A DNA stretch of 64,000 nt, from contig NPFB01000049.1 in assembly GCA_014084085.1 (NCBI GenBank), forward strand, positions 1,597 through 65,596, written 5' to 3'. This document shows positions 62,001 to 64,000 of the stretch, in pieces; position 1 is the stretch's first letter, and every line of letters begins with the position of its first letter. The position numbers and the translations under genes were made by a program. Source of the DNA: Hondaea fermentalgiana (taxonomy: Eukaryota; Sar; Bigyra; Thraustochytrida; Thraustochytriidae). The notes below the pieces were generated by a model. It saw only the letters and a program-made list of their open reading frames with translations. It did not search any database and was not told the DNA's origin.

Positions 62001-64000
62001 TGCAAACCCCGAGCGGTGTGTCCACGGCATGTATTCCATACGATGCGACGGCAGCCGAGATGGATGCTTTCGTGCAAGCGCACGCAGAATTTACGACTGT
62101 CAGCACGTCACTTTCCACGAGCGCAACAGACCGCACATACACAATTTCGATTTCAGACCCGAGCAGTGATGCTCCTTCGCTCAACGCAGTATATCCGGCC
62201 ATCAGCGCACGCTGTGATCCGATTCAGTGCGGCGCAAGCGCTGGCACAGACTGTACTACGGAATCCATCACCTCCTTCGACTTTAGCAGATGTGCCAGCA
62301 CGTCTGATGGCAACTGCCCATTTGTCGCAGCTGGTGTCAATTCGTACAGAATTACAGGTCTGACGCCTGGACGCTCGTACTACACGCGCGTCGCCGCAAA
62401 GAACCGAATTGGCTATGGCGAGACGATTGCAACAACACCGAGCGTACTTGCGCCGCCATTCCAGACACCGGATGCGCCGTGCAACCCGTTCGATTCATCT
62501 ACTGCGTGCGAGAGCCCCATTCTCAGGCTTCGCTCTAGCACTGAACTCGAAGTTCATTTTGCTCTGCCACAGTTTGACGGTGGACGGGCCGTGAGCCAGT
62601 TCAAGGTTGAGTGGGACAGCACCAATGCTTTCAGCAGTTCTGACTATGGCAGCGCTGTCGTTGCTGCGGCGGAAACTGTCAAGTACGTGATTAGCGGCCT
62701 GACGACGGGCACGGCCTACTATGTCCGTGTGTCAGCGTACAATGCTGAGAAGGGGTTCGGTGCCGCGGCCACGACGCAACCTGCGAGCGAAACGCCTCGG
62801 GGACTTCCTGGGCCGGTTCAGTCCGTCTCGTTGACGAACACTGGCACAGGAAATTCTCTTCAGGCGAGCTGGTCGGCTCCAGTTCTCCCCTCTGGATTGA
62901 CTGTGGATAGGTACTTTATCGAGTGGTACCAGCGCTCTGCTTCGACGCCTCACTTTGGTGTGCAGAATGAACAGACCGTGGCCGTAACAGGGGCTACCTC
63001 TGGGTCCTTCACCCTTTCCTTTGGCAGCAGCTTCGACGTTGATCTTGGCACGGTGACCGTCACGCAGGGCGACAGCTTTCTGGAGCCTTTGAATGGCTCC
63101 GATCCCACTGTTGCTCTTGCTCGCGGCGACACGATCCTTGTCGATGGCGTTGAATTCACCATTGATACAGATCCCACATCGGTCTTCGGGGCTTCACGAA
63201 TCCCGTTGGCTACAAGCTTTTCTGGGGACTCAGGAATCTACACTGTTCTTGGCAAGCCAACGACGACGGATATCGCATATGATGCGTCAGCAGCACGAAT
63301 GGAAGAGGCGCTGGAGTCACTTTCGTCTGTCGGTGACATTAGTGTGCAAAGGTCTTCGAGCGGCAGCGACTACACGTGGACGATTTCCTTCTTGTCGCAA
63401 CGAGGCGCACAACCTTCGCTCGCGTACAACACCGAGCTATTGTCGACCGGAGCATCGTTGACGATCGACAGCACTCATGTCACGGGAGTGGATCCACTCA
63501 ACTACCGCTCCGCACTCGTCACGGCCCCGACATCCACCTACACGATGGAAGGTCTCAGTGTTGGCGAGGTGTACTTTGTACAAGTTGCTGCGCAGACAGA
63601 CCGAGGCCGTGGACCACTGGTGGCATCATCGCCGGCGTCTCTTTCTCCAAAGAGCGTACCGATCGCCTCGACCTCAGTCGAAATGCGAATTGTTGACGAT
63701 GACTCCGTGCTGGTGTCCTTTGAGGAGCCGGAAGAGCATGGCGGTGAGACCGTGAACTCGTTTCGCGTCGAAATTGACCGCAGTGCCGGCTTCAGCTCTT
63801 CAGACAAGGTTTCGCAGACGTTGCCGATTGACTATACTGTGCAGCGCATTCGCACCAGCGCATATGCTGCGGGGATCAGTGGTACCTTCTACCTCGCTTA
63901 TGGAGGCTTTGATGACTTTGGTGCTTACACGCAAAGGTTGTGTGGTGATTTGCTTGTGAGCGTAGCGAACGGTGCCTCGTCGCTCGTCAAGGTCTCTGGC
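38069..64000 (+). CDS. Giant secreted modular surface protein (FN3, EVQ beta modules, PA14, filamin-like), 3' incomplete
   Basis: One reading frame runs from ATG 38069 to the right edge without a stop: 8,644 codons, no introns. I translated nearly all of it, and domain continuity confirms the frame throughout. The signal peptide is M-T-K-M-M-A-A-W-I-V-A-V-S-A-I-A-A-A. I count about 20 FN3 domains (roughly 12 of them split), about 40 copies of a ~90-residue module (E-V-Q-x-I, then G-x-F-x-L-x-[FY]-x-G, then [FY]-D-A-[ST]-A-x-x-[VM]-x-x-A-L-E-x-L, then W-x-[VI]-T-F, then G-D-L-P-x-L), three PA14 domains and several filamin-like repeats (G-S-P-F-x-V-x-V ... D-x-x-G-N). No membrane helix or stop is reached inside the window. 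Likely roles are adhesion, cell coat or ectoplasmic-surface structure (inference). Protein names such as usherin- or tenascin-like would reflect only the FN3 content. Confidence 0.93.
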   Translation, partial: MTKMMAAWIVAVSAIAAACQLGALAVEVPSAPTDARLHLRSGTSLFVDFAAPLNDGGSEVTSYAVEWDTEPGTREVQIVKTDVYLGPNEVQQITTSATHVDEVQVVRTTATEVREVQTITTSGAPTVDGGWFTVVFDATALGLGFHTSGYIDHDAVAMAGDDGAPLHSSMQEIIEAMPNVQGAVNVVRTADGNGGYTWTITFSDMDGNLPELEIGTQELIGSGAEVTFGTDTDGNEISGTFTLTYEGDETASLPYDATDAEVKEALEILPSIDVVEVTRSGPDGERGFAWSITFVSDVNAGDLAAMTPASDLSGDGASIVVCTDADSVSPCDGSSVAGNHLSGSFKLTYNGEETGTIAYDADASEMQSVLDSLSNLGSVSVSFDEASVDRNQGRTWFVTFLDDAGDLSDLVASDVSGLNGVGKSVTVSETRKGTDKQIFTITATATGTATGSFQLEHDSVVTNGISVNPADHGAGADCDTVAASMATELQALSVVGSVSVTSQSAAPDGNGACVWDVTFDTKAGTGLVLSANDVDLSNVALSVGDFQTSTSEALGGHFTLAYEGQVTGYLPFDATALAVKEALERLDTIGEVDVTRSDADENGGYEWSVTFLSELLGPLDDGDLRLLDMDTRALTGTFADVASSVTEDVKGIAPPFNSQGANAPIGSHDVTDMSALYYEIPDLKQGVEYWVRVSAINDQGSGRYAMTLPAKLAPANVPPGPPADATLSVVDGTTLRVSMSEPTLSGGGILDAFRVEWDTVELNSEVQSVQLDVPVQPEIQVISTSANNVDEVQHIRILGQTSGNAVTEEQAIRCDATGGTFRLGFDGTFTDPIQWNATLLDLESALTRLSAINAVTVSISTATTTTQSVLCRPYNAVLNEEPEEVSILFDDVATYTGKLPLLETDLEGLEGNRIIDVSKTTEGEADVSGSFMLAFQGYTTGTIDVNVDAATLAQALESLPSIGTGNVAVSGSSMEFVVTFTSASLDGDQPDITVANAAGLRGNDARVVICTDGAADGDCSGISSVQGNSVRGDFTLELRGHTTRAIEYNAAASVMKSRLEELPNIGVVDVARTGPDTPGGTYAWTVMFTSNPGAFPFASFDRADLIPDGSGLLATATGETVSVGMTPSQEGSDPLGGSFQLAFTDNLGATVTSAAIPATASADRVKAELESMSGIGTVEVDKTVDAIDGAFIRWDITFASCRGDASPTCNIGNLNPLSPDSAGLTGGYTANPPTITVTQSTVGTGGSGSANYNTAEISDLSAGAPYTYDITGLDLGVNYYVRVSAKTTCEEVCPDCCSYGVPIATTPRVAAPMHGAPGQPAPPVLRASTQDSLVIAWSHPPSTGGSPVTGYELWMDEWAGGDFAMIYDGTGQDHVTAFDTASKFALVPGRRYRAKYRALNAIGAGEFSDEAIFVARSAPKAPAAPTQPKRDPTMTHDGTALAGDAMAGIYWTTPVDNGGSRITGYEIYRDDGSGGNFNPPLPFGQLPVQQLRVTDVTGVTGNLVLIYQGESTSTIDFSSPPSADDVRDALEPVVGLVDVTTSNPSGNEHEWTITFFELHGEIEALTPTGLTISSGSVAVSIVQDGAGDPAVQIVQPSCDGETITGEFSLTFSHGELFSVSSGDSLVADPVTIGPFNYDANAATVKSGIEAALASADGGQVTVEVHRREIDASTNQYMFAIAFTSGLVPGARGVYETIPLFAPLANDLLCDAGSGSNSPRVDASRLVAGSLSHVSGDLNEGRPYRFYIRAINAQGTSVRSPMYAVLTAALPDASAAPMITDVEASAISIGWTRATNMRGSPATGFKVYRFDSVAPETVADPTPVKNEVQRVVVAADAEQPEIQQISISATAGDVRLSFAGETTSNIAYNADAATVQTALNGLAALTSAADAALGVTVARSGGGSSFVWTIIFDALHGDVETIQVDETPLTGSTSVEEVQSGIAPLAGTFTLSFRGATTQELSFDASPTAMRRALERLSTIGKVDVDRTAVTGSRPGLQWDVTFLTEAGDLPLLEGTSGRLVGVRYDYVPGANDNNAAAVQCSEVQAGTPAVLVYDGHEDPSLKSLTATGLQVDNTYAFKVATLSAAGDGVLSPATSTIIARAGASPAETTASGSALIYGIAGVVFEEQQITITASSSTSGWSGDLSLRVGGASADASSNIDPINDTPDTIAAALSVLNDASGALVGTVHVTRTLIDGENSLYGCVLSVTFVGRHGDVDTVEVASNTLDASGNAVSVSVSEFVQGMANQFIIEPKKLSGSPVKDVSAHSGFQGQDVFFTELWTTDVSVVDGTHEWARDGGVAQYSPVRYEIQRVYTSVDDTITAGSFVLDFDTTSYNKQSGTSETTGALAYDASAKDVKDALELLSNVASCDVTRSDLGDGTYEWMITFTGDFGPLPLLAENVATSFTGTNAALHRARVQTGVAEVQTITVSASERFVSEEQVITLTGASSGTFTLNFDSAPVPVTVAFDATASAIQTALNSLETITEVSVSGAAPQWVVTFANPVGDVGPLVVDDANLDCSDCADVEEIQKGVSPLDGTFVLAYEGEYTGNLDFDASADAVAASLEALSTVASVSVEREDLVSGFRWTVTFLRNLGNLPLLVAEPVRHEIQYIELRGGDPTPLGGTFTVSLAGSTTPALAFDCTAEEMRVALEDMSALAGTSVSVAREGPLSPGFGRYRWLITFHNDLGNLEDLSVDLEGITGTTPDKLISEEIAGSVAALSGSDPALLVEEKEPGLPSYTGTYTPEHTGSYALSVRQLTRGGLAADYFDNQWLSGVPSMSRVDAHVDFNWGDGVITPYGRDYVSARWQGKVLAPSSENFTFYVLVHDGARLWIDHELVIDAWDTSARSEDETNEFRATHVPLIAGNYHDVRLEFKELTGVASIRLQWSSYSVARQVIPRTRLFRAEHIQGSPFAVSVVPGAADYPYSTAWGPGLEPSGVAAGIETTFEIQSRDNSGNDRLTNDETGEDPFEVTLVGPEILTVSPEYVGSGKFFGRYTAMIAGTYMVSVTTKSGTHIYCGLGAADKCSPFQVVVSPGPTSHETTDAAGGGLSAAVAGRVSTFTITTKDTYGNLQSEGGELADIKVKLVGTGGIAGREIFANVVDNADGTYHVTYTLRDAGTYEVLATYKDQTILTDGTFTVPQVVCQHAELHAPSSIASGSGLMAATSGSTASFQVFARDAFSNARDGTGIDITADGDLDTFVVSVKSADGPEEVVSSSAVITLRVGADSGSITGSFTLTWGDRTTRALPHDVSASTLRVALETLWVEYDYSSGDGIGEEIAGTRRTVLVERATTGTGVGFEWAITFTSHLDQWIPSMLSATDTNLGGTGVAASLSTLATTGTYPISYVYWLAGEADLFVRGAKSGLNIEGSPFALTVSEGVADYSDSSCSETVLNSGVAGEVFSFDVLVRDSPRFEEQVIFVDAEIVSETSEEIYINCVGTAGTFTLSLYGYSTGPINYNDDEASIESAIEASSAIGDVTVTIGGMQTTACAAGTSENIVITFVSPTGDLPDVALEGWDASMTINIGESVKGATNARAEVQEFSCDATSGGITLSLPGYTGTSSSIDLSSATVEALQNGFDEISSGAVSVSISDGSDVTLTTLCQATPPLVWITFQETVQDVNGLVSYTEDTAVSGGSITIRELIKGVSPASGSFTLSFDGETTTSLDVFASESDVKAALEALSTIDTVSVARDDYGYDDVTGNPLGSMWTVLFDIPGPHVGASQPLLVGDASGLTTSDNGQLAPRVYVQRTVSGLAGNKRALFDDSGDIEVLLTRKATPYAHSIASQSSEVQVLTCDASSGSFILRLLGTNTAEIPATSTQTQLQTILDNAFASGPLSLSITATFDVSCTNVCSSNCEVELAMSRFPGGVMETLPYEDDLLAGGSASVSVVERVRGTVSTSALGDALYRVSYVPALKGEYEISVQVAGGDVKTNLDSGVLVYPARSHPHTSTHDARTIATEGVTETFTIQAFDQFGNELDGPLVYPDVLTAQLVGRAHKLSGHSTTSAIVIPATVSSNEPNTDGVYTVTYEPTLAGTYSLELKQRTQGGLLATYFLREDLTEPVTADLISSAEIALHQEAALHCPGLLLDSCTSTRVDAQVNFDWTTQAPMEGFAADFFSVRWEGYLLCEESGAYEFVIESDARARVYADDTIVIDKWSDASGASRVSAVVDSLEGTTTLPIRVEYAQSDGASHVRLLWRTPAMRAAGEAAVPVPTENFLYERHLRDSPAEVFIYPGDIDALTTTATGDGLITGVSNVRSSFVVFPRDSTNNLRFHDASDTSPFEVTIVGVDGWALEGRVDEVTSGSPIALSPVIVADDWVELCSACGTMNAGDSVLQTSSSLALARGDNFVIGGERYTVALTGTLDASAVPATSPRRGLGVTGAAVYRVGPDTGSYVVEYDPVIRGTYEISVELSAVAEVQTITSSATSTIGGDFRLEYDGSKTGWLSHDVSSADLETAIQDSFAALGTVSVSRTGPGSFGEYSWAVTFAIDDGNVAPFVPESELTGGAAALVVEETVPGTSKSHIAGSPFRAEVVPAAADSGMSLGFGKGLMLGEAGVSSTFYVQVKDAAGNNRLESQAQSLLTATARLPNAARGENEKILHANMEYIRDGLYQFTFLPTIAGSYNVAVLMGIVLEEQRVSISFSDETDRSGSFKLSFDGERVTSALAWDTSAADLARALRTSLVSSHLASTGLLTTQHLGGIQVTRTATSTGFDFDITFASFAGDIEPLSVVESSLASTSGSASILVSEEIKGEAAHIKTARAPLVREVQSVSIAGSDDLTGNFELIFNGESTGALDIDSVDASTLSTALNALHTVQRVEVAETLSGPNGYAWEITFIAEDDTGAAVSALAYGKLPELSYTHTLTSNGVDDVTITIATDTSGFAPFDELVVSPTTLSAEHSTPVDSAPSDLCPVFAEECPSGLDTGLFERLATFQIESRDRYSNRIFTGPAAEVQKVNVYASSGLSGTFKLSFRGEQTSALSATQVDASLLEGALESLSSIGAVSVARSLEGETLSAVATGTLDVVAGSTAAATSADLTGDISQGDLLRIPGDDELYLVSAIDSSSVHFVQSWRGDSAFELSVEIATSSSVGSIFHVTFDTELGDLEALELDASSLSGTSLEASVSACESNFIQTVTLVSSSTLGGSFRLHYEDEVTEDLPYDASSADVKAALEALDNIYAVAVTLSAQTYTITFSSTSSSGEDGSEPLLYGEPHLLTGESVRVDVQSICPAGTVAGVQGEDFIVELTGPTIVSGDVSYSGASGIYDASYQVPREGAYSLEVSRGNVGGLTGQYYNNRWLFDTPVQVRVDSTIDFEWDTFITDTGRDYISVRWSGFVEPRFDEVYEFVVQANDGARLWVNDELLIDEFETQAGSGEVNEFVGQTSSALVAGRLVTIKLEFRENVDDAVCKLLWRSGAQPVQVIPATALYHSTEPLSGSPFAVSPRAVPPTVPTSLSLSVVDDETLLLSWFPPLNDGGASITKYKVTWWSALNTPTELTLRLSSVSDGTFKLAFGAHVSPALPYDLDAWELKAALEALRGVGLVSVSKSLSGSDVDFAIVFEEYPGDATSSLSIDTDTFSTGSASLISSTTGIAPSDLVSTEITNAHESLDLSDITDPYQLEIPSLTSGTAYSVSVAAYTGNSENGLDYGPRATPVVETPRAVPEAPAQVITRLVAGSATRLKVYWDAPTDDNGASVDSYSVNWATTSDAELDRWTQSIVDTPSAFQSTLGVASFGYTIADLIPGQTYVVRVAAGNSEGTGPYETADATGSLTIPTSHAPRRALDAIADGSVILSTIPASAGSSGGSLRIADAVQSLQVSWSAPLDSVGSSPSGYLLEWYTLPAATLQTQTITVDSTSAISGSFTLSYEDEETDALPWDISAEDMKAALDNLCGLRSVSVSRSAETNGFTWTVVLDADMGAKSEIVLDAARVSTSGTLSSSTSVTLGVLPGEYGAVELSASTTEYVITGLSAGTSYFARVSTGNDRCWSAPQTSTPLSAAPPRQKPDVVQDAQLAVQSASALKVYWNAPESDGADLITKYKIEWDVRSDFASDASSGKGYHEVSKSLASECQSSPCSYIINSLPQGVDIYVRVFAYNSFGYSVRGTPTVPAFAKPCTQPHAPTGVAVDSNADGTLSVRFAAPENDGGESITKYKIEWDVLGQHAVDHGATDAVPYSLREVQTITTSTTNALSGHFVLRYREHATGSLAHDVSAQDLEDALRELPTIANDIHVTRRKRVDDSIQATENKGYVWLITFGEAHGDAYELEVSVDDGNTYSSSGSGGTLSGADAQVDVATSVIGLDGFAKQSVTINADADDLGGTFYLSFAGRGTGSIPFDASPEVLRASLETIPAVGEVRVHRETVDNGFTWTVIFLTSLGDQPPLTPHHENVQGTNPTLTVSEVEAGRLPSMDSSQKDVAEVDIASLGSGTAYSFTLPSDLIRGARYHVRVSAWNGVGHTYGPSAYAVPASTLLHAPFTEFNDLAAKALGPDALEFSWAAPPRSVAASTEQLVVEWDTNAAAKEVQIVSSSSTGSEGTFTLSLGTSTTTPIPYDASSTEMQAVLEALSSVGAVSVTRESLGAGAFSWSVTFVSNVGGMPLMSGNAGGLVGTNALVSVDRAVAGTIPAFDQGTIGITVLPLGSMLLGRSANEQRIRVVTSGADDLGGSFRVSLHGEVSADIPFDASEAVLKSRLEDLAAIDEVEVTRVTLTQHTGSVNSDAGFEWTVRFTGAMIAQPNLLVSTRADGSDAHLFACHGQLTGTKPCVHSEIVEVGGELPTRTVIYGLADGVGYYLRISAQSYDSASKEATTIAPLLVSPSPVAPSSPQNVLVRVLAGSELGIAWDPPAHDGGLQLQNYVVQVDTSVSFGAGARKITVNGNTTSTVVTGLSTSLPYYVRVLAYNGEGYSEPAAGLAVHDAGEIQTFTLTASGTTTTGQFTIDCSGDTTVGLDHDATAADVANALAELDTFKHAHPRVSVLDVDSVDSGITYGIRWTVSFPASLGSLAQCTSTVSGIDQSGTIADATVVEGRTSYETVQTGQRAPTEPLLPTLTVVSDDSLGISWKMPSHTGGSQPTHFLVEWANEYDFVTSTSSVLSTSTCCLVDVNACTGTEDCRLSFTAAGTSQLKISSLTAGAIYYVRVAAYNANGLGTWIRSAPATAQPATQLPPRPASFSIAVSEADVPGHIHVRYDAPVHNELMYPTTDGGASITAYRFEWDVTSSFDSIAGTAPLGTYDASTITDDDGYDDCSSGACVMDTLGAEVQTVMVFAGEGTITAGGFKLDLGAQTSACIDHDATSADMKSALDLISSGVTVSRETTTSPGNGFLYRITFSSSDADIPELVHSTDSSSCVAFSGAGLTDPQVVVGTSLNGGAFTPGTSYHLRVHAINSVGVGLETLASPALLVPRAPSEPPQSVRARSVADDATALYIEWVPPATTNGARVSLYRVEISESSDFSVLAATENVAISTGDDGLSLFSTTITGLTDSTEHFVRVFAVNDQGDSATAEEATAFCETGLEACEASQILTRALPEVVANVALSNEAFNGQNSFSDSSLTITWESGSVANNIPNTRYRVEWDISPSFASVDGKPLSFGSSNSDGDGMDGSPYRDEATPGDELSLTVTGLQAGTTYYFRVTPRNSLGYGTASVVHSAVPMRAPDAPTHVGVRLLSASEVSADPALLGTSLHVSWSSPPSDGGDDLDGYVVEWSTTPWNDFALEMQTVTVGIQDGDGDLSGTFRLTMNTLACDHCRVQGNYQTARIPSGATGTLLKAELENLPNIDSVTVTQTSTSTSQTVWEVTFDNMVGPVPTLAADGSELVDSTVTATLPSAEVSPTDAATVPFQEQKVVVSSLSAMHTTTEVQTITTYVDSGNTISGNYAVTVDASSDCGLCTISGAQTPVSVSADGSDLEAKLRTLFSNTDITVSAADGSGGSHERIYTISFPDLGNVPLLTISDDSGLSGPSASVTVAPGTDGNRGSYVLQTPSGVSTACIPYDATAAEMDAFVQAHAEFTTVSTSLSTSATDRTYTISISDPSSDAPSLNAVYPAISARCDPIQCGASAGTDCTTESITSFDFSRCASTSDGNCPFVAAGVNSYRITGLTPGRSYYTRVAAKNRIGYGETIATTPSVLAPPFQTPDAPCNPFDSSTACESPILRLRSSTELEVHFALPQFDGGRAVSQFKVEWDSTNAFSSSDYGSAVVAAAETVKYVISGLTTGTAYYVRVSAYNAEKGFGAAATTQPASETPRGLPGPVQSVSLTNTGTGNSLQASWSAPVLPSGLTVDRYFIEWYQRSASTPHFGVQNEQTVAVTGATSGSFTLSFGSSFDVDLGTVTVTQGDSFLEPLNGSDPTVALARGDTILVDGVEFTIDTDPTSVFGASRIPLATSFSGDSGIYTVLGKPTTTDIAYDASAARMEEALESLSSVGDISVQRSSSGSDYTWTISFLSQRGAQPSLAYNTELLSTGASLTIDSTHVTGVDPLNYRSALVTAPTSTYTMEGLSVGEVYFVQVAAQTDRGRGPLVASSPASLSPKSVPIASTSVEMRIVDDDSVLVSFEEPEEHGGETVNSFRVEIDRSAGFSSSDKVSQTLPIDYTVQRIRTSAYAAGISGTFYLAYGGFDDFGAYTQRLCGDLLVSVANGASSLVKVSG
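38132..46190 (+). repeat. Giant gene block 1: FN3 domains with inserted EVQ modules
   Basis: FN3 N-halves start near 38132, 40205, 42325 and 43385. Their matching C-halves (for example K-Q-G-V-E-Y-W-V-R-V-S-A-I-N-D-Q-G) lie near 40085, 41830, 43205 and 44220. The intervals hold five, four, two and two EVQ modules. One FN3 (42010-42320) is uninterrupted. From 44440 to 46180 there are five more EVQ modules with no clear FN3 wrapper. Confidence 0.85.
38291..38440 (+). repeat. 13-residue E-V-Q ladder
   Basis: E-V-Q recurs at 38291, 38333, 38372 and 38411, spaced 14, 13 and 13 codons, immediately before the first full EVQ module. A second ladder has E-[VI]-Q at 40361, 40400 and 40439, spaced exactly 13 codons. 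Confidence 0.85.
46349..46777 (+). other. PA14 domain 1 of the giant protein
   Basis: This ~143-residue domain starts G-G-L-A-A-D-Y-F. It carries F-x-W-G-D-G, Y-V-S-A-R-W-Q-G, the core H-D-G-A-R-L-W-I-D and L-V-I-D-A-W, then an R-L-Q-W strand. PA14 folds often bind carbohydrate in adhesins and glycosidases. Confidence 0.88.
50213..50734 (+). other. PA14 domain 2 of the giant protein (divergent)
   Basis: It starts G-G-L-L-A-T-Y-F and keeps F-D-W, F-S-V-R-W-E-G-Y and V-I-D-K-W. The usual D-G-A-R-L-W is replaced by D-A-R-A-R-V-Y. A ~25-residue Cys-containing insert (C-P-G-L-L-L-D-S-C) lies near the start. Confidence 0.82.
51050..51240 (+). other. GD module inside a filamin-like repeat (giant protein)
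   Basis: This ~60-residue unit has the pattern A-G-D-S-V-L-Q-T-S-S, A-R-G-D-N-F-V-I-G-G-E-R-Y-T-V and resembles the units at 53122 and 63040. It interrupts a filamin-like repeat whose strands resume at V-Y-R-V ... G-S-Y-V-V. Confidence 0.6.
53122..53330 (+). other. GD module inside an EVQ module (giant protein)
   Basis: The host EVQ module reads V-S-V-A-R-S before the insert and F-H-V-T-F-D-T-E-L-G-D-L-E-A-L after it. The insert carries V-V-A-G-S-T-A-A-A-T-S-A-D-L and Q-G-D-L-L-R-I-P-G-D-D-E-L-Y-L-V. Confidence 0.65.
53942..54367 (+). other. PA14 domain 3 of the giant protein
   Basis: It starts G-G-L-T-G-Q-Y-Y. It has F-E-W, Y-I-S-V-R-W-S-G, N-D-G-A-R-L-W-V-N and L-L-I-D-E-F, then C-K-L-L-W. 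It is close to PA14 domain 1 and complete. Confidence 0.88.
54425..64000 (+). repeat. Giant gene block 3: alternating intact and EVQ-split FN3 domains
   Basis: Intact FN3 domains begin near 55070, 56090, 58530, 59185, 60285, 60650 and 62465. Split FN3 domains begin near 54425, 55420, 56430, 57490, 59570, 61035, 62800 and 63655. Their inserts hold one to three EVQ modules each. One EVQ module (58825-59120) sits between FN3 domains. The last split FN3 is cut by the window edge. Confidence 0.85.
63040..63240 (+). other. GD module inside an EVQ module inside an FN3 (giant protein)
   Basis: The FN3 starts near 62800 and resumes at 63520. Its inserted EVQ module begins F-T-L-S-F-G and resumes I-A-Y-D-A-S-A-A at ~63265. 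Between these lies a ~65-residue unit with V-T-Q-G-D-S-F-L, A-R-G-D-T-I-L-V-D-G-V-E-F-T-I. Confidence 0.65.

Noticed and set aside
38094..63959. Many open frames of 60-320 codons in other frames and on the minus strand across the giant gene
   Set aside because: They overlap the 8,644-codon frame, which has coherent domains throughout. The others show no domain content and arise from codon bias in GC-rich coding DNA.
38069..64000. Phage tail or bacterial contamination as the source of the EVQ repeats
   Set aside because: The modules are embedded in FN3, filamin-like and PA14 domains in the same frame and codon style as the neighbouring eukaryotic genes, and no phage genes are present.
1..64000. 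CRISPR arrays, insertion sequences, prophage, rRNA operons
   Set aside because: None seen. The only direct repeats are microsatellites, coding repeats and the 50-bp pair at 26291-26392. No tRNA-like or rRNA-like segment was recognised by eye.

Overview
The window is eukaryotic nuclear DNA. Genes are mostly single-exon, GC-rich and placed close together on both strands. The only spliced gene I can model is an EF-hand gene with two short GT-AG introns. The gene set (polycystin- and mucolipin-type channels, CFAP299, an ARL2BP-like BART protein, BACE-like and OTU proteases, proteins with Gly-rich GFDYQKY repeats) fits a flagellate-forming stramenopile. A thraustochytrid-like labyrinthulomycete is my best guess. 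That is inference from gene content and style, not from a marker gene.

Layout. 0.1-2.7 kb: a secreted or membrane-anchored repeat protein. 3.5-8.5 kb: a head-to-head pair of TRP-superfamily channels (polycystin-like on -, mucolipin-like on +). 8.6-16 kb: CFAP299, a three-EF-hand protein, cytosolic thioredoxin and a TPR-IQ-LRR protein. 16.5-18.3 kb: an SVOP/SV2-like MFS transporter. 18.3-20.7 kb: a GC-rich, simple-sequence-rich stretch with no gene I can support. 20.7-28.1 kb: a long-form GAPDH, a membrane-anchored acylphosphatase, a coiled-coil protein, an MGRN1/LOG2-type RING ligase with an N-myristoylation signal, and a BACE-like aspartyl protease. 28.7-36.6 kb: a lectin-SLC10 transporter fusion, a PP2C phosphatase, a BART-domain protein, an OTU deubiquitinase and a theta-type GST. 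38.1 kb to the right edge: one uninterrupted reading frame of 8,644 codons that is still open at base 64000.

The giant gene is the outstanding object. It starts with a signal peptide and encodes an extracellular protein of about 20 fibronectin-III domains, about 40 copies of a ~90-residue beta module that I call the EVQ module, three PA14 domains and a set of filamin/Ig-like repeats. In about 12 of the FN3 domains, one to five EVQ modules sit inside the FN3 fold, after the strand ending in a V-E-W-D-type motif. The second half of the FN3 (G-x-x-Y-Y-V-R-V-S-A-x-N) resumes hundreds to more than 1,500 bases later. EVQ modules also sit inside filamin-like repeats, and a third small module sits inside some EVQ modules, giving nesting up to three levels deep.

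Several genes in the first 33 kb (polycystin-like channel, CFAP299, EF-hand protein, TPR-IQ-LRR, coiled-coil protein, BART protein) are of kinds often found in cilia or flagella. They may be a loose neighbourhood for zoospore flagellum function, but eukaryotic gene order alone is weak evidence for that.
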